Assembly: GCF_963675165.1 (NCBI RefSeq)
Contig: NC_087378.1
Location: forward strand, 7,617,273-7,681,272
From: Halichondria panicea
Lineage: Eukaryota > Porifera > Demospongiae > Suberitida > Halichondriidae
Length of the DNA: 64,000 bases
Direction of reading: 5' to 3'
The translations under genes and the position numbers were made by a program. How positions within the stretch are numbered: the stretch's first letter is position 1; every line of letters starts with the position of its first letter. The notes beneath the pieces were generated by a model that searched no databases, was not told the origin of the DNA, and saw nothing but the letters and a program-made list of their open reading frames with translations. Below, piece after piece: positions 12,883-24,177 of the stretch.

Positions 12883-14334
12883 GGTGTGTGGAGGGTGTGG
12901 AGGGGAGCATAAGTCGATTGGAACACGGAAATTGTAGCTATTTATAGAATGAATTGATGTGTGTGCAGAGTAGCATGAATACAAAGTATGACTGTATGTG
13001 GGGGAGCCATAACATTCATAATTAATGTGGGGGCCTTACTGAAAACAAACCTATGCGCGTCTTGCATGCTACAAATGTCAAGAAATCAATTAAAATTCCA
13101 AGTCAAAGAGCCGAGAGGTAAACATTATCTAATTGAGGCATTCCTAGCATCTCTAGTTTAGGTCCTCCCCCACTGACAACCAGCACTAGAGTTACAGCTC
13201 GTGAAACTCAAGAGGCCACGAATGCCAGCACATTGAACTGACACTTTGTTAGTTAATCTCGATGTGTGCAAACTGTCAATAGAGGAAGAATGCTGACAAC
13301 AAAGGAACACTCTTATTATTATTATTATTATTATTATTTGTTTAATACATACAGTGTACAATGTGTTTTAGTCATCAGTGACTTACTGGACTCATTGTGA
13401 TCACGGGAGACTAAGAGAGGTACTTTAAATACTATACCTTTGAGAATTGGGCACGGCAATTCGTACAAATCTGTGTCTGAGATTGTGACGATCCCCATGG
13501 TAACACGGAGAGCAGAGGTTGACGTCAGGGCAGTCGCTACACTTCCAGCGAATGCCATACAGAGGAGAGGCAGAGCACCCATCACACACCACACCATCGT
13601 GCTTGATACCTGTACAGAGAGAGAGGGAGGGAGGGGAGCAAAACATTTGCAAACATAGTTCAATCAAAATACAGGGAACTCTACTCTACGGCTCAGAAAA
13701 ACCAGACCTCCTTGCAAGTTTATGTAAGTTGCTTACTATAAACGTGTGTACATGACGTACTAGACGGTGGGATTGTGCAACAGAGATTACATAGTGTTGA
13801 GTAACTTAGGGAGAGGTACACTCTACTCAAGGACAAATTTGGTCAAGATGCTGCGATGGGAAATGCGAACATATTAAACATGTTGTTGCAACTCCCAAGA
13901 CACATCACATCAAAGCCACTAGTTGACTCCCTTGCCAACAATGATCTGTACAGACTAGCTAACGTAACACCTAATAACAGATTATGCGTCTAGCTAAGAT
14001 GACATCAGAAATGTGTACTGTTGCAACTGAGCACACGACTAACTAGATATACACATGAATAATCTTACAAAAGAGCTAGCTAAGCAAACACACAGTGTGC
14101 ATAATTTACAAGCATAATTCCATGACAGAGCTCACCAGCAGATGCATTGTCCAGCATTCTGAGATCAAAGTAGCTCCCACATCTATAGTTAGCGGCGGTG
14201 CCGTTGTCCCAGACTACCAGTACCTCCTCTGGGCTCTCAAAGCTTCTCAGAGTACCAACATGACCGTCTCCGCCATCTTGCTTGCCCCATTTCCAGTCAG
14301 GGCCACGCACAACTCTTGAGCCAACGCCGTCCAT
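5380..14334 (-). CDS. MIB1: Mind bomb E3 ubiquitin ligase (MIB1)
   Basis: Nineteen minus-strand exons give 971 residues (human MIB1 has 1006): 14136-14334, 13438-13609, 12692-12798, 11920-12047, 11493-11681, 10764-10840, 10283-10472, 9939-10083, 9432-9673, 8918-9115, 8470-8754, 8195-8278, 7863-7991, 7258-7464, 6401-6553, 6147-6225, 5996-6082, 5628-5728 and 5380-5523. In order: MIB/HERC2 domain ([18 protein letters not shown]), ZZ zinc finger (HDGVVCDGC ... [12 protein letters not shown]), second MIB/HERC2 domain, SH3-like REP region, ankyrin repeats, then three RING fingers. The last is [18 protein letters not shown] ... [16 protein letters not shown], and a coiled stretch precedes it. Three RINGs point to MIB1 rather than MIB2. 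In animals it ubiquitylates Delta/Jagged to trigger endocytosis and Notch activation. All exon phases agree. Identification is firm; Notch function here is inferred. Confidence 0.96.
6593..7105. mobile_element. 513-bp inverted-repeat element with 7-bp target duplication
   Basis: The ends are inverted repeats of about 34 bases (CATAGATTGAAGAG then AGAGGGATAGGAAACGG, with a 2-base indel between arms). The element is flanked by ATCAAAT at 6586-6592 and again at 7106-7112, which looks like a 7-base target-site duplication. No transposase frame is inside, so it is a non-autonomous (MITE-like) DNA element. It lies in the MIB1 intron before the first RING exon. Confidence 0.75.
7466..7650. repeat. 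(GT)n microsatellite on a MIB1 splice acceptor
   Basis: A long GT/CA array with a few interruptions. On the minus (coding) strand it reads (CA)n and runs directly into the AG of the acceptor of MIB1 exon 14 at 7464. Confidence 0.95.
11008..11463. repeat. 240-bp tandem duplication in a MIB1 intron
   Basis: Segments beginning at about 11008 and about 11248 match closely for about 110 bases (starting TTATGTGACGACATTGG and running past GTGCAACCACTCTAGGAGC). They match again at their ends (AAAGTAAG.TACCAATTTCAGG). Their middles have diverged. The duplication lies between MIB1 exons 5 and 6 and holds no coding sequence that I can support. Confidence 0.8.
12825..12895. repeat. (GT)n microsatellite upstream of MIB1 exon 3
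   Basis: A GT array, (CA)n on the coding strand, ending about 25 bases before the acceptor of MIB1 exon 3 (exon start 12798). Confidence 0.9.
13315..13338. repeat. (TTA)n microsatellite
   Basis: A short run of TTA/ATT triplets in the MIB1 intron between exons 2 and 3. Confidence 0.9.
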
Positions 14335-14552
14335 TTAGTCTTGTTGTAGACAATGTCTAATCCACTACATAGGCTGCCTTTATGTACGACAATGTACTGT
14401 CTTGATATATCTTGTACTGCATACTTCCTTGCTGTCTAGTTCTCTTCCTTGGCAGAAAATGTGTCAGTTCAGCAAAATCATGAACCTTGACCTTTTTAAT
14501 GATTGCAAAAGGAAATCAATTTTTAGTCAATTATTTTTGTTTAGCTGAGTAA
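14335..14552. promoter_or_regulatory. Bidirectional promoter region, MIB1/glycosyltransferase-like genes
   Basis: A 218-base AT-rich gap separates the MIB1 start codon (-) and the putative start of the type II membrane protein gene (+). It must hold, or closely flank, both start sites. No conserved motif stands out. Confidence 0.5.
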
Positions 14553-16739
14553 ATGCTATGCATGTTACTGTTAACTGGAATAGCTACTGGCAAAGAGATG
14601 AGGTGCTCAAGAAGCTGTTTCCTATGGATCTTCACGATCTTGCTCATCTCTTGTGTTGGCTACATGCAGATACAAGATCCCAGGGCCAAGCTGGCTGAGG
14701 TTGAGCTGGACCACTGGAGCTACAGTGAGCAACAGTCTGCAGTGCAAATCAGTTCTCATGAGGCCAAGAAAGCCTCTGCAAGGAGAAGTCTACTAAAGAA
14801 CTCAAATGTCTATCGATACATGCTCAGTCTGAGCTATTGGGAGCAGCTCACGATGGCTGTGCGAAACCTCTTCTCTCTCACTTGTTTCGGAAGTACATGG
14901 AACATGTCTGTCATTCAGCCCTTCACCTATAACTCACGGCTCTACGGTCTTCCAAATTTTAAACCTGGTGAGTCTATAGCTAGTGGATTTGTTTTTGCAT
15001 TTATTTTTTAGTGGGTGGATTTATTATTGCATTGTTGCTCTGCAGATCATTAATTAGCTGAAGCTAGTGTTGTGGCCGTGGGTGTGTGGAATCCATTCAG
15101 AGGCTTTTTTAAATTAGCATTTTAATTATCTAGTGCAGGTGTCCTCAGTCATTTAAGGCTTGATGATCGCTTTCCAAGCAAATTGATATATATATGACTT
15201 CTCGCTGCCTTCGCTGCCTTCATTGATAGATAATAATGTTGGGAATCTTTTCCGTAATTATAATCAGCATGTGTTGTGTGTGTAACACTGTACATGTGAC
15301 TCCTGATTGTGATCAATGTACAGTGTTACATTCATGACAAGTTGTAAGAATTGTCAAATATTTGTCACGTAAAGTGAGTTATAGCTACCACGTAACTGGA
15401 TGCCTGAAGTGGAAGCTGTTTATTGTATGACAGTTTAAGGGTTGCTTTTCAAGTATCTGTGTGTAATCATGGTTGCCATGTTATTCTATGTATTAACAAG
15501 GATGCAATTTCTTTAATTACCAAGCCAACCTAACTAAGCACTATAGTGTGTGGGTGCATGTTAAATCATATTCTATTCACTCTTCGTGTACTTTCTATAT
15601 CTGTAGACGACAACATGAAATCAGAAAGAAGAGCCGAAGATCTTCAACTTATTTTCAACACCGACTCTATGAACAATGCTCTAGAAAATAATAACTTTAT
15701 GAAAATGACACCATTTCAAACATTTTTAACAAACGCTCATAGAAGTATAACCGTAATTCACTTCATTTCAACTAATAAAGAAGTTCACGAACTACCCGTC
15801 ATGAAAGGAAGAATAGGGACAATTTTACGAGAAAAATTTAAGCACAGAAGTGTTGTCAACTGTATCGATATTCTTGAAGATCACAAACAACTGATTCTCA
15901 GTCGCTTAAACAGTGAGGTCCAGGGGCTTAGTTATAATTCACCGTCACCCTATCCGAATTTTAAAATTGTAAAATATTTTTGCATCAATATGTCTACGAT
16001 GTTAACACCCGAGGCGCTGTCTTCAAAACTCCAACTTGGAAATCCCGACCAAAATGAATCTGTGATTGTTGTTAACTGGAGAGGGATGTCTGCACAAACT
16101 ATGCTAGTCGATACTGCTAAGGGAAGCCATCCTAACAACAGGATTGCAATGAACAGTTCATGTAAGAACAAGAAATACACAAAGCAAGACATCCATAGCT
16201 TTATTCAGTACAGTCAGCTAGTGTTGTCGACAACAAAGTTGTTCTTAAAAGAAAAACGATTGGACGTGTCTGACTATGTGGCTGTTCATATCCGTGGTGA
16301 GAAAATGGGGCTGAGGGAACCTCGTTTGCGTGGCTCCTTCCAGTTGTGTTTGGAGAAACTGTCGTCAGTTATTGATGACGTCATAGCCATAAACAACCTA
16401 TCTGTTGTCTACATAACAGACTATGGTCCATACAGCAGTGACACCTGCAAACATTGTAAGAGTGGAGTACGAATCACAAAGTGGATTCAAGAACAACGCG
16501 GAGTAAAAGAGTTGCAGTTCGACCCCATGAGTATGCATCTTCCTGCCGACAGTGGACTGGCTGCAGCTGTGGAGACTAACGTCATGGCCTCGGCTAGATA
16601 CCTGATTGTGTGCGGTGGGGGATCATTTCAATCACAAGTCATCAATAACTTTCACAAACATCAAAGAGACAATGATGCAAAAAGCAGGATATTTAAAGTT
16701 TGTACAGATGATGGAAATGTGCCTGTTAGTGTTGTCTAA
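14553..16739 (+). CDS. Putative type II membrane glycosyltransferase (fucosyltransferase-like)
   Basis: Two exons, 14553-14967 and 15607-16739, join in phase to give 515 residues. A basic stretch and one hydrophobic segment (CFLWIFTILLISCVGYM, about residues 22-38) near the N-terminus suggest a Golgi type II anchor. A second in-frame ATG at 14598 (MRCSRSCFLW) gives a more typical short cytosolic tail. The lumenal part has several NxS/T sites, a YVAVHIRGEKM motif like the H-x-R donor-binding motif of GDP-fucose protein O-fucosyltransferases, and a C-terminal DSGLAAAVETNVMASA plus GGGSFQSQVI pattern seen in that fold. I did not recognise a specific ortholog. The intron-poor structure contrasts with its neighbours. 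It is head-to-head with MIB1. Glycosyltransferase activity is a hypothesis. Confidence 0.6.
15281..15330. repeat. Perfect 15-bp stem hairpin
   Basis: TGTAACACTGTACAT at 15281-15295 and its exact reverse complement at 15316-15330 are separated by a 20-base loop. It lies in the intron of the glycosyltransferase-like gene. Confidence 0.85.
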
Positions 16740-17130
16740 ATAACTGTTATAAAGCCAAATATATTTCACAGTACAATTTATGTTTTTTTAAGAATTCAGC
16801 ACATTTATATTGAACAATGAGACAGGTAATATTATCATGACTGTGCATGTCATCAAATTAACAAATAGAATACAACGAGTAAAATAAAACAAGTTCCAAA
16901 AGTGTTCAGAGTTTGTTCAAGTGTGATCAGGAGTGGAGGGTTCCTGCAAAGCAATTAGAATTTGGTGAAGTCATGGAATTGGCAGAAAAACTCTGTATTT
17001 TATTCAATTAATGCTCACACCTCAAGTGGTCAATAAGAGGGGGCAGCATGAATTGGAGGTGTTACAAATACCTCTTTGTTAGGGAGGTACACAAGCAAGT
17101 CTAATCATGCCTGAGCATATAGGATTATTA
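16740..17130. other. Convergent intergenic gap
   Basis: The gap between the 3' ends of the glycosyltransferase-like gene (+) and IFT52 (-). It is AT-rich, with AATAAA-like sequence near 16885 (AAAATAAAAC). No coding sequence is recognised. Confidence 0.6.
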
Positions 17131-20100
17131 TCAGTTTTTAAGCTTATTGATCTCATCGTCGTGCTGTACCTGATTTAATTTCTTGAACTCGACTAACTGT
17201 GCAAAAACATGCTCTAGGATGTGCTTGGCACTTCTCTTCTCCTGAGCCAGTTTCCCTGTCACTCCCAGAATGCGTCCAGCCTCACGTACATAGTACTCCA
17301 TATCTTCTTCAGCACCTTTAAGCAGCAGTGCGTACAGTGAAGACAGACATGTTGACATAATTATGCACATACTCATGTATACTATAGTCATGCATACAGA
17401 GAGCTATGTCTTTGTCTTTGGAAATTGAATTTTAACTGAATGCATGTACCTACATTGTATATTAGGTGCAGGAATTTCAAGCAGTTGCCAACTGAAATGC
17501 TTGCCTTGTTTATCAGTTTTATAAATGTGGATAACTTTTCAATTAAAAAAAACAACTCTCGATCCTTTTTCATGTACTGGGCCAGTAATTACGGAAATAT
17601 GTATTAATTTTTACCACCAAAAATAATTTTATAGTAGCTCACATTTATTGGTGATTTGTGCAATACGAACTCTCTCTGACGAGAAATGCTCATCAAGGTC
17701 AAACAGGTTGAGTGCAGGAGGTGGAAGCTCGTGGAACGAAGGTGGAAACACCTGTGTAGTTACAATAACAAACAGATGTCACACAAATGGAGTGTTGTGG
17801 TGTTTTATACACATACGATATCCTTTGAGAATGTGTGTATGTGTGCAAACAAACAAGGGAATATAAACTGACTGCAGGTTGCAAGGGCGGTAGTGGTGTC
17901 TCAAAGGTGGGCTGTATCAGAGTGAGTGGCTCGTGCTTGAGTCCCAGCTTGTCATACATGCTATAGGGTGCGGTGGGAGAGAGAATTGTCAGTTAAGGTT
18001 GGTGGACAAGGAAAGTGATGCTATGTTGAGAATTTTTAATATGCGGATGTTTAATTAAGTTACTACTGATACACTATTGTGTCAATAGTGCATATCATAA
18101 TTAATTGAAATTCCACAATTAAAAAATGTAACCATGCACGCACGCACGCACACACACACGCACACACCCACACACACACGCACACACGCACACACACACG
18201 CACCTAAGGGAAACGCAATGTAGTACCTTATTGATTCTGGTAACACAGTGGTGTCTAGTTTATAGAGGGAGTGATCAAAGAGAGCAGTGAAGTCTCGTGG
18301 CAGCTCCTCGCCTTCTTGTAGACACACCTTAAGTCTCTCGGCACTCTCACCCGTGTCAGGCAGGAAATGATAGTCTGAGATCTACAACATATGCAGACAT
18401 GTGGGCGGACCAGTGACAACAGTAAATTAGATATACACGGTGTCAATAGAGTTGCAACAGCAAGACAATGACATTGTTCAATTATAGACAACACCATAAT
18501 ATTATTATTAGTACCACATTCAGTGCCTAGCTACCTTTCCTAAGAGTAGACAGATCATACGTTTGTTTTGGGTAATTAACCAAACTCTATAATGCTAATA
18601 CGTTCCTCTTTGCATGAGCAATTTAATTGCATTTCATGACAACATACTTATTGAGGTAGTGTTGCTGTGTAATGAACATGTGTTGTACTGACCTCAGGGT
18701 CTTCACTGTCGATAGTGTTGAGTGTGATGTCATTTGATGTTAGCCATCTGAACACTACCTCTTGTAGTTTGTTATTCTCTTCTTTGTCGATATACGTATC
18801 GTGGAACACATGAGCGGAACCCATCACAACCAGCTTCCCCCGGCCATTCTGTGAAAAATATCTCTATTGGTTTAGTGTTGTTGTTTGGTTAATTTAGCAA
18901 ATCCCCATGGAGATTATCTTTCACCCAGTGATACAAATTTGCATGGTGATACCAAGAATGTAATATATAGAGAGAGTATCAAACGTAGGCATACTGTACA
19001 TCAGCAGATGTACGCAGAGAGTAACGTGACTTCCTGTATCTGTCATGGGCTTGGAATTTGCACACTGACCAATCCAACCAAGTGATACTAATCGATCCAG
19101 CACACAGTGAGAAATGTATGCAATCAAGTTATCAGAGAGAGTGGGCAACTTGGGGAAGGCTTTACACTATACCAATTAAAACGGTAGTGCCTTATCATAA
19201 AATGAGTAGTGAACACCTAACCACAACAACAGCCTCTGCAGTGTTGGCAGACACAGCACAGACATCAGATAGCTAGCAAGAGTCCATACTAAGAGTACAT
19301 CAAAGGAAGAATTACCTTTCATTATGTATTCTGAAAGTAACGTGACTTCCTGTTTGGTAACTGACCAATCTGAGCGCCTGAAGCCCCCACTTGCCTCGAG
19401 GCAGTAATAACCTTATTACCAAATTGTTATTATTGATCACGCGTTTCAGACAGGAAGTCACGTTACTTCCAAATACATCTGATGTGCAAAGTATGCATGC
19501 GTTTGATACTCTCTCTCCCTCTTATATAGACTCTAGGATGCATGGACCCACCTTGCTCCTACAGAACGCACACACAGGTCTGTTGACAGGGTAGGAGGTA
19601 GTGCCCGAGGAGAGGACTGATACAGCTGGCTTCTGCACTGTCAAACTGGCACCATACGGGTACACAAAACTGAGCGACCTATACAAAGAGAATAATTATA
19701 AATGCATTGTTTAAAGCACTATGCATCGCTACAGGTATTTGTATATAACAATAATTTACAGTGTGGTACACGAGATCTAATGTCTTTATTCCCTCTATCA
19801 TATGTACGTACTTTGAAGTATAATGGTAAATATATACCTGAGTAGTTATAATCCCTTTCTCGAAATATTTACGTACTTTGAACTACACATACACAATATT
19901 TAAAGTAAACCATGTAACGGTAAAGGACCTGGACAAAGGTACAAGGACAAGAGTGTACTGCTTACTGCATTGTGGTCCCCTCCTGTTCGATTTGACCTCC
20001 AGGAACAAACTTTCCCGCTGCTCTGTTGATCTCTCTATTGAGGACTCCATTGGTGACGAGTGTCTCCTTCGGATGGAAGTACTTGTAATACACAGTCCTG

Positions 20101-21569
20101 ACCACAGAGTCTATAGAATAGCATTGTGCATTCCACTTGTAACAAAGTCAATTTTACTATCACCAATTCACACTCTGTAATTTCTAACAATACCACTATA
20201 CCGTATAGCGGGTATATTTCGAGGGTATAAATGTTTGTAGTTTTTTGCGGATTAAGCATGCACCGCAAACATTTATAACCGTGAATTTAATATAGCATGC
20301 ATGCATGCTGCAAAAAGGCTGCTATTCCACGAAAATTAATTTGCGAAAACTTTTCTAAAGGCATTTCCACGAAAATTTATACCCTCGAAAATATACCCGC
20401 TATACGGTATTATACTGTTGCTAGAAATAGTTATACTGGAACCTTTGAAGAAAGGCAAACTGAGACAAAAAAAGGCAGGCACACAGATCCCAAATATAAA
20501 CAGTTGGTGTTTAAAACAACCCCTATATATAGAAGCCACCACTTTGTTCCCCAAAGGTGTCGTTTATGTAAAGGCCGGATCTGTCCTTGCATTGAGGCAA
20601 CTTGGTACATTTTGTTTTAAAACAAGTTTGTAGGAATCTCACCGCTGTTAGCCATGACCCCAAACTCCTCTAGTAAGAAGTTGATGTTGGTGTTGAGTTT
20701 CCCTTCTCCTCCCTCACTCATCAGTACTAGGACACACCCACCATCCTCCAGGTAACCACGTAGGGCATCAAACTGACAGAGAGTAATGTACATGCGTAGT
20801 TATAATAAGAATGCAGAGATACAATTCACACACACACACACAAGCATGCTGACAATCTTGAGTAACTAAACTGCTTGTAGGAATGTAAACTGCAAATTCT
20901 GAAAGGATGCATCTAACCATTCTAAGCATTTAGAAAATCATAAAAATTAATCGATTCAAGTTATGGCGGCTGAAAGAGTTCCCAAACTATTGATGGGGGG
21001 TGTAGTTGAACATCTTTCAACAGCCATAACTTTAGTACTGTTGCTCCAATAACAAAATCCGGCCCCCATTAATTTTTAATCAATATCTCTTAATTTCTGA
21101 AAATCATAACAATTATTGTTATGGAAGCTTAGAAAGAGAATTTTAAGTGGTGTAATCATGCAATTACATGTACTTTGAAGTGATAATTTGTTATTTTTCG
21201 GTCTTGGACCATGGGCTATACTTTTATCCCTCGAACTTTAAAGGGTCTTTTAGCTCTTTCAGAAAATGAAAAAATCATTGAAATTGGATCTCTTAATTTG
21301 TCTCCAGATTAGAAAACTTGCAGACAAACAATGTATAACTTGACACACTTCAGACGTACCTCTGATGTGGAGAACTTGTCTCTAGGTCCCCCAAACACCA
21401 CCAACTTGGCAGGGGAGAGTCTTTCTAGTGTCAAGTCATCTCTCTGTAGCCCCACTGCCCAGTGCATCTTGAGGCGAGACTGGAGGGTCTTGTAGCCAGA
21501 GGTTGGGAGGAATAACTCCTTCTTGGACGCATTGAACAGGATAGTATTCTTTCCAGATACGGCGTCCAT
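17131..21569 (-). CDS. IFT52: Intraflagellar transport protein 52
   Basis: Nine minus-strand exons give 434 residues (human 437): 21360-21569, 20643-20772, 19966-20110, 19552-19678, 18693-18848, 18227-18381, 17873-17960, 17643-17751 and 17131-17315. The protein follows human IFT52 from end to end: NTILFNASKKELF at the N-terminus, then TNINFLLEEFGVM, FHPKETLVTNGVLNREI, PRDFTALFDHSLYKLDTT, and HEPLTLIQPTFETPLPPLQP. It ends with AKHILEHVFAQLVEFKKLNQ and a short divergent tail. IFT52 is a core scaffold of the IFT-B complex that carries cargo to the ciliary tip. The start gives a short leader before the conserved region, as in the human protein. It is divergently transcribed from RAB23 with a shared X-box upstream. 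Identification is firm. Confidence 0.96.
18130..18206. repeat. (CA)n/(CG)-interrupted microsatellite
   Basis: A CA array with regular CGCA interruptions in the IFT52 intron after exon 6, just downstream of that exon's donor on the coding strand. Confidence 0.85.
18963..19536. mobile_element. 570-bp foldback element in IFT52 intron
   Basis: Inverted arms of about 70 bases share GAGAGAGTATCAAACG, a GCATACT.TG.ACATCAG block, and GTAACGTGACTTCCTGT (left arm near 18965-19037, right arm near 19448-19536). A further direct copy of the GTAACGTGACTTCCTGT block lies near 19337 inside the element. There is no coding frame. It is most likely a non-autonomous DNA transposon, different in sequence from the other inverted-repeat elements here. 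Confidence 0.65.
20198..20410. mobile_element. MITE-like element family 1, copy A
   Basis: A 213-base element with inverted ends of about 35 bases beginning ATACCGTATAGCGGGTATA, differing by one base between arms, and flanked by TA. The interior holds GCATGCATGCATGCTGCA and AAGGCTGCTATTCC, both shared with the copy near 32.2 kb. It lies in the IFT52 intron between exons 2 and 3. Confidence 0.8.
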
Positions 21570-22286
21570 ATGGTCATTACCATTTTGTAGTCCCTGATTT
21601 ATTATTTGTCGTAAGTCATTGATATAAGGTGCCGTTCTACTTCTAATTATGTGTCACTTGGACGGTTCGCTCATAATTACAGAACCATATAAATTTATGT
21701 ACAGCAATTAGTCTCACAAAACGTTTTAGGGTGCCTTACTTCGGCAGATTTCTGAGCATACCGCCTAGCGCCTAGATAAGATGCACATTGTTTAGAAGCC
21801 ACCCATTGCGTACAGAGCTATCAAATGTATGTGGACACAATATACCACCCACAAATTAGTACAGGTTTCCAATGAGAATAAGTAACTGAGAGTTGGCTTC
21901 TTGTTTCACTTACCGTTGCCATGGGCAACAGTTTGTCTTCAGGCATCATTAGGCTCCACGATAATTATTTTGACGTTCTGTTTCCACTGTGATGCTCCAC
22001 GTTCACACACTGACCCTCTCTGTACTGTACGATCAAAATCAAAGGTAGCCAGCCACAAGGGGAGGAGGTCTCTTTTTGCAACAGTTTCTCCACGCTTTCC
22101 AGCCCCACCCACTTTTAGCTGATGAGTGATGTACGTCATCTCCTGTTTACGGTTTCTCTCAGGCCGACGCGATCATCCCCCTCTGCAAAGATCTGGCCGG
22201 CCGGCTGCCCCCACATTCTCAAGCTAGATAAAAGTATAGTTAGAGACTGCCTCTCCTTAGTCTACAGCTAGCTGGCAAAGTGCAAG
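21570..22286. promoter_or_regulatory. Bidirectional promoter region, IFT52/RAB23
   Basis: This 717-base divergent region between the two start codons contains one perfect X-box near its midpoint and a half-CRE (TACGTCA near 22132). The untranslated first exons of both genes must lie here. Promoter function is inferred from layout. Confidence 0.65.
21915..21929. promoter_or_regulatory. RFX X-box, perfect palindrome
   Basis: GTTGCCATGGGCAAC matches the RFX X-box consensus GTNRCC(N0-3)RGYAAC at every position with a 3-base spacer. It lies 345 bases upstream of the IFT52 start codon and 357 bases upstream of RAB23. RFX factors switch on ciliary genes such as IFT subunits across animals. Binding itself is inferred. 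Confidence 0.72.
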
Positions 22287-24177
22287 ATGCTAGAGGAGGA
22301 TTTGGAGATAGCCATCAAAGTGGTTGTGGTTGGAAATGGACATGTGGGTAAGAGCTCCATGATCCAGCGGTTCTGCAAAGGAGTGTTCACTAAAGACTAT
22401 AAGAAGACAATTGGAGTGGATTTTCTGGAGAAGCATATGGAGTAGGTAGTGTAGTGTCTGGATTGCATGCTATTTGAGCTGCTAACAGCCAAGTGTAATG
22501 TGATCCTAGTTTGTTGTCATTTAATAGCAGCTAGCTACTTGCTCATCTAGCTGCTGGCGGACTAGTCGACCAGCCAGTTTGTATCGATTATTATAGTGGA
22601 GCTAGTAAGATAAATTGCAGCTAGCTAGCTGAGCTTGTTTAGTCTACCACCCACAATTTTGAGGTTGAATCTTATGGAGTAATTACTAGTTGGGCAACAT
22701 ACAAGAGCATGCTACCGTTACCCGTACCCACTATTGGCTAAGTTAGTCATACCTGCAATTACTTACTTATTAATTATGCACACAGAATCAACGACAAAGA
22801 AACTCGACTGATGCTTTGGGACACTGCTGGGCAGGAGGAATTTGATGCTATTACAAAGGCATACTACAGAGGTCAGTCATTACGTCTCCTACAGCTAATT
22901 GGTGCCTGCTGACACTTGCACTCTGGAATGCATGTTAATTAGGGGGACTTTTTATAACCAACACAGGTGCGAATGTGTGTGTGGTCGCATTTTCCACTGT
23001 GGATCGAGACTCTTTTCTAGCTGTGGAAAATTGGAAAAGAAAGGTGATAATAGAATTTCAATGCAGATACTGGGTACATGTGAATATAATTCTGCTATCT
23101 GTAGGTCGAGGCAGAAGTTGGTGAAGTTGTTATGGTTGTTGTGCAGAATAAAATCGACCTTATCGATAAAGCTTGCATGACTCCGTAAGTTGAGCAGTTT
23201 GATTCTGTGTGGTCCATCATAGCATTGATTCCCAGGCTGCAGGCTAATGGGTATATCTAATGGTATGCTCATATGGCAGTCACTAATGGTGTGAGTTATT
23301 TAGTAGAGCATGTGGACCAATCCCTAAGTCTAAGAAACTGATCCATACGTTAGAGTGGTGAAAACTAGCTGCTATTATATTTGCAACACATTGGGGCGTA
23401 GATAATTTAATGCTAAAGGTCCTTCGTTTTGAAATCTAGAGTTGGCTCTGTAATAGAGTTCTGATGGTCCAAATTCAATGATTTTATGTGGAAAGCTTAT
23501 AGAGGGAGCTTTTTCAGATAGTATGCTTAAATTCCAAATTTCCGGTTTTCGGAAAAGATTATGGGGCTATAATTTTATCAAAAAACAAAACATAACATGG
23601 AAGGCCTCTCTAGCTTTCATAAAATCTACGTTAGCACCAATGGAACTAAAGTTATGGCCGTTCAAAGATGCTCCATATAATTATTATTTTATCTTACCAT
23701 TCATGCTCGCAGTTAAAATTACCTATTATTTGTAGAGATGAGGTGGACACATTAGCCAAGAATCTCCGACTGAAGCTTTTTAGGATCTCAGTGAAGGAAA
23801 ATTTCAACGTGGATGAAGGTTGGACACAGATACGCAACTTCCAATTTTTGACCATACTCCTCATACCTTCCAGTTTTTAATTATCTGTGCTCAAAGTTTC
23901 TCAACAAAAGAGCTAGAAAGCAGAAGGAACTCACAGAAAAGCAAACCACTATAGGTGAGTGGGCTTGTTTATGTATACGACCATGACAAATATATTTTTT
24001 GTAGGGTTCAGTAATGGAACCGAGTCTGTGCCAGAGACCAAGACAAAGGAATCTACTGTATTAGGAGGTTCAAATGGAACTGAAGATGTAACAAACTCAA
24101 ACGGTGGACAATCATTTCAGATTAAGCCCACAAAAGAGCGGGCCAAGAAAAAGACTTCAGGATGTATTGTTTTATAG
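22287..24177 (+). CDS. RAB23: Small GTPase RAB23
   Basis: Seven exons (22287-22441, 22786-22871, 22967-23043, 23105-23184, 23736-23818, 23874-23954, 24005-24177) give 244 residues, starting [11 protein letters not shown] as in vertebrate RAB23. P-loop GNGHVGKSS, switch [15 protein letters not shown], switch [26 protein letters not shown] (guanine specificity) and the SVKE box are all intact, so the GTPase should be active. The long tail ends CIVL, a CaaX-type prenylation box likely to receive geranylgeranyl. In vertebrates RAB23 acts at the cilium as a negative regulator of Hedgehog signalling; that role here is inferred. It is divergent from IFT52. All exon phases agree. Confidence 0.96.
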
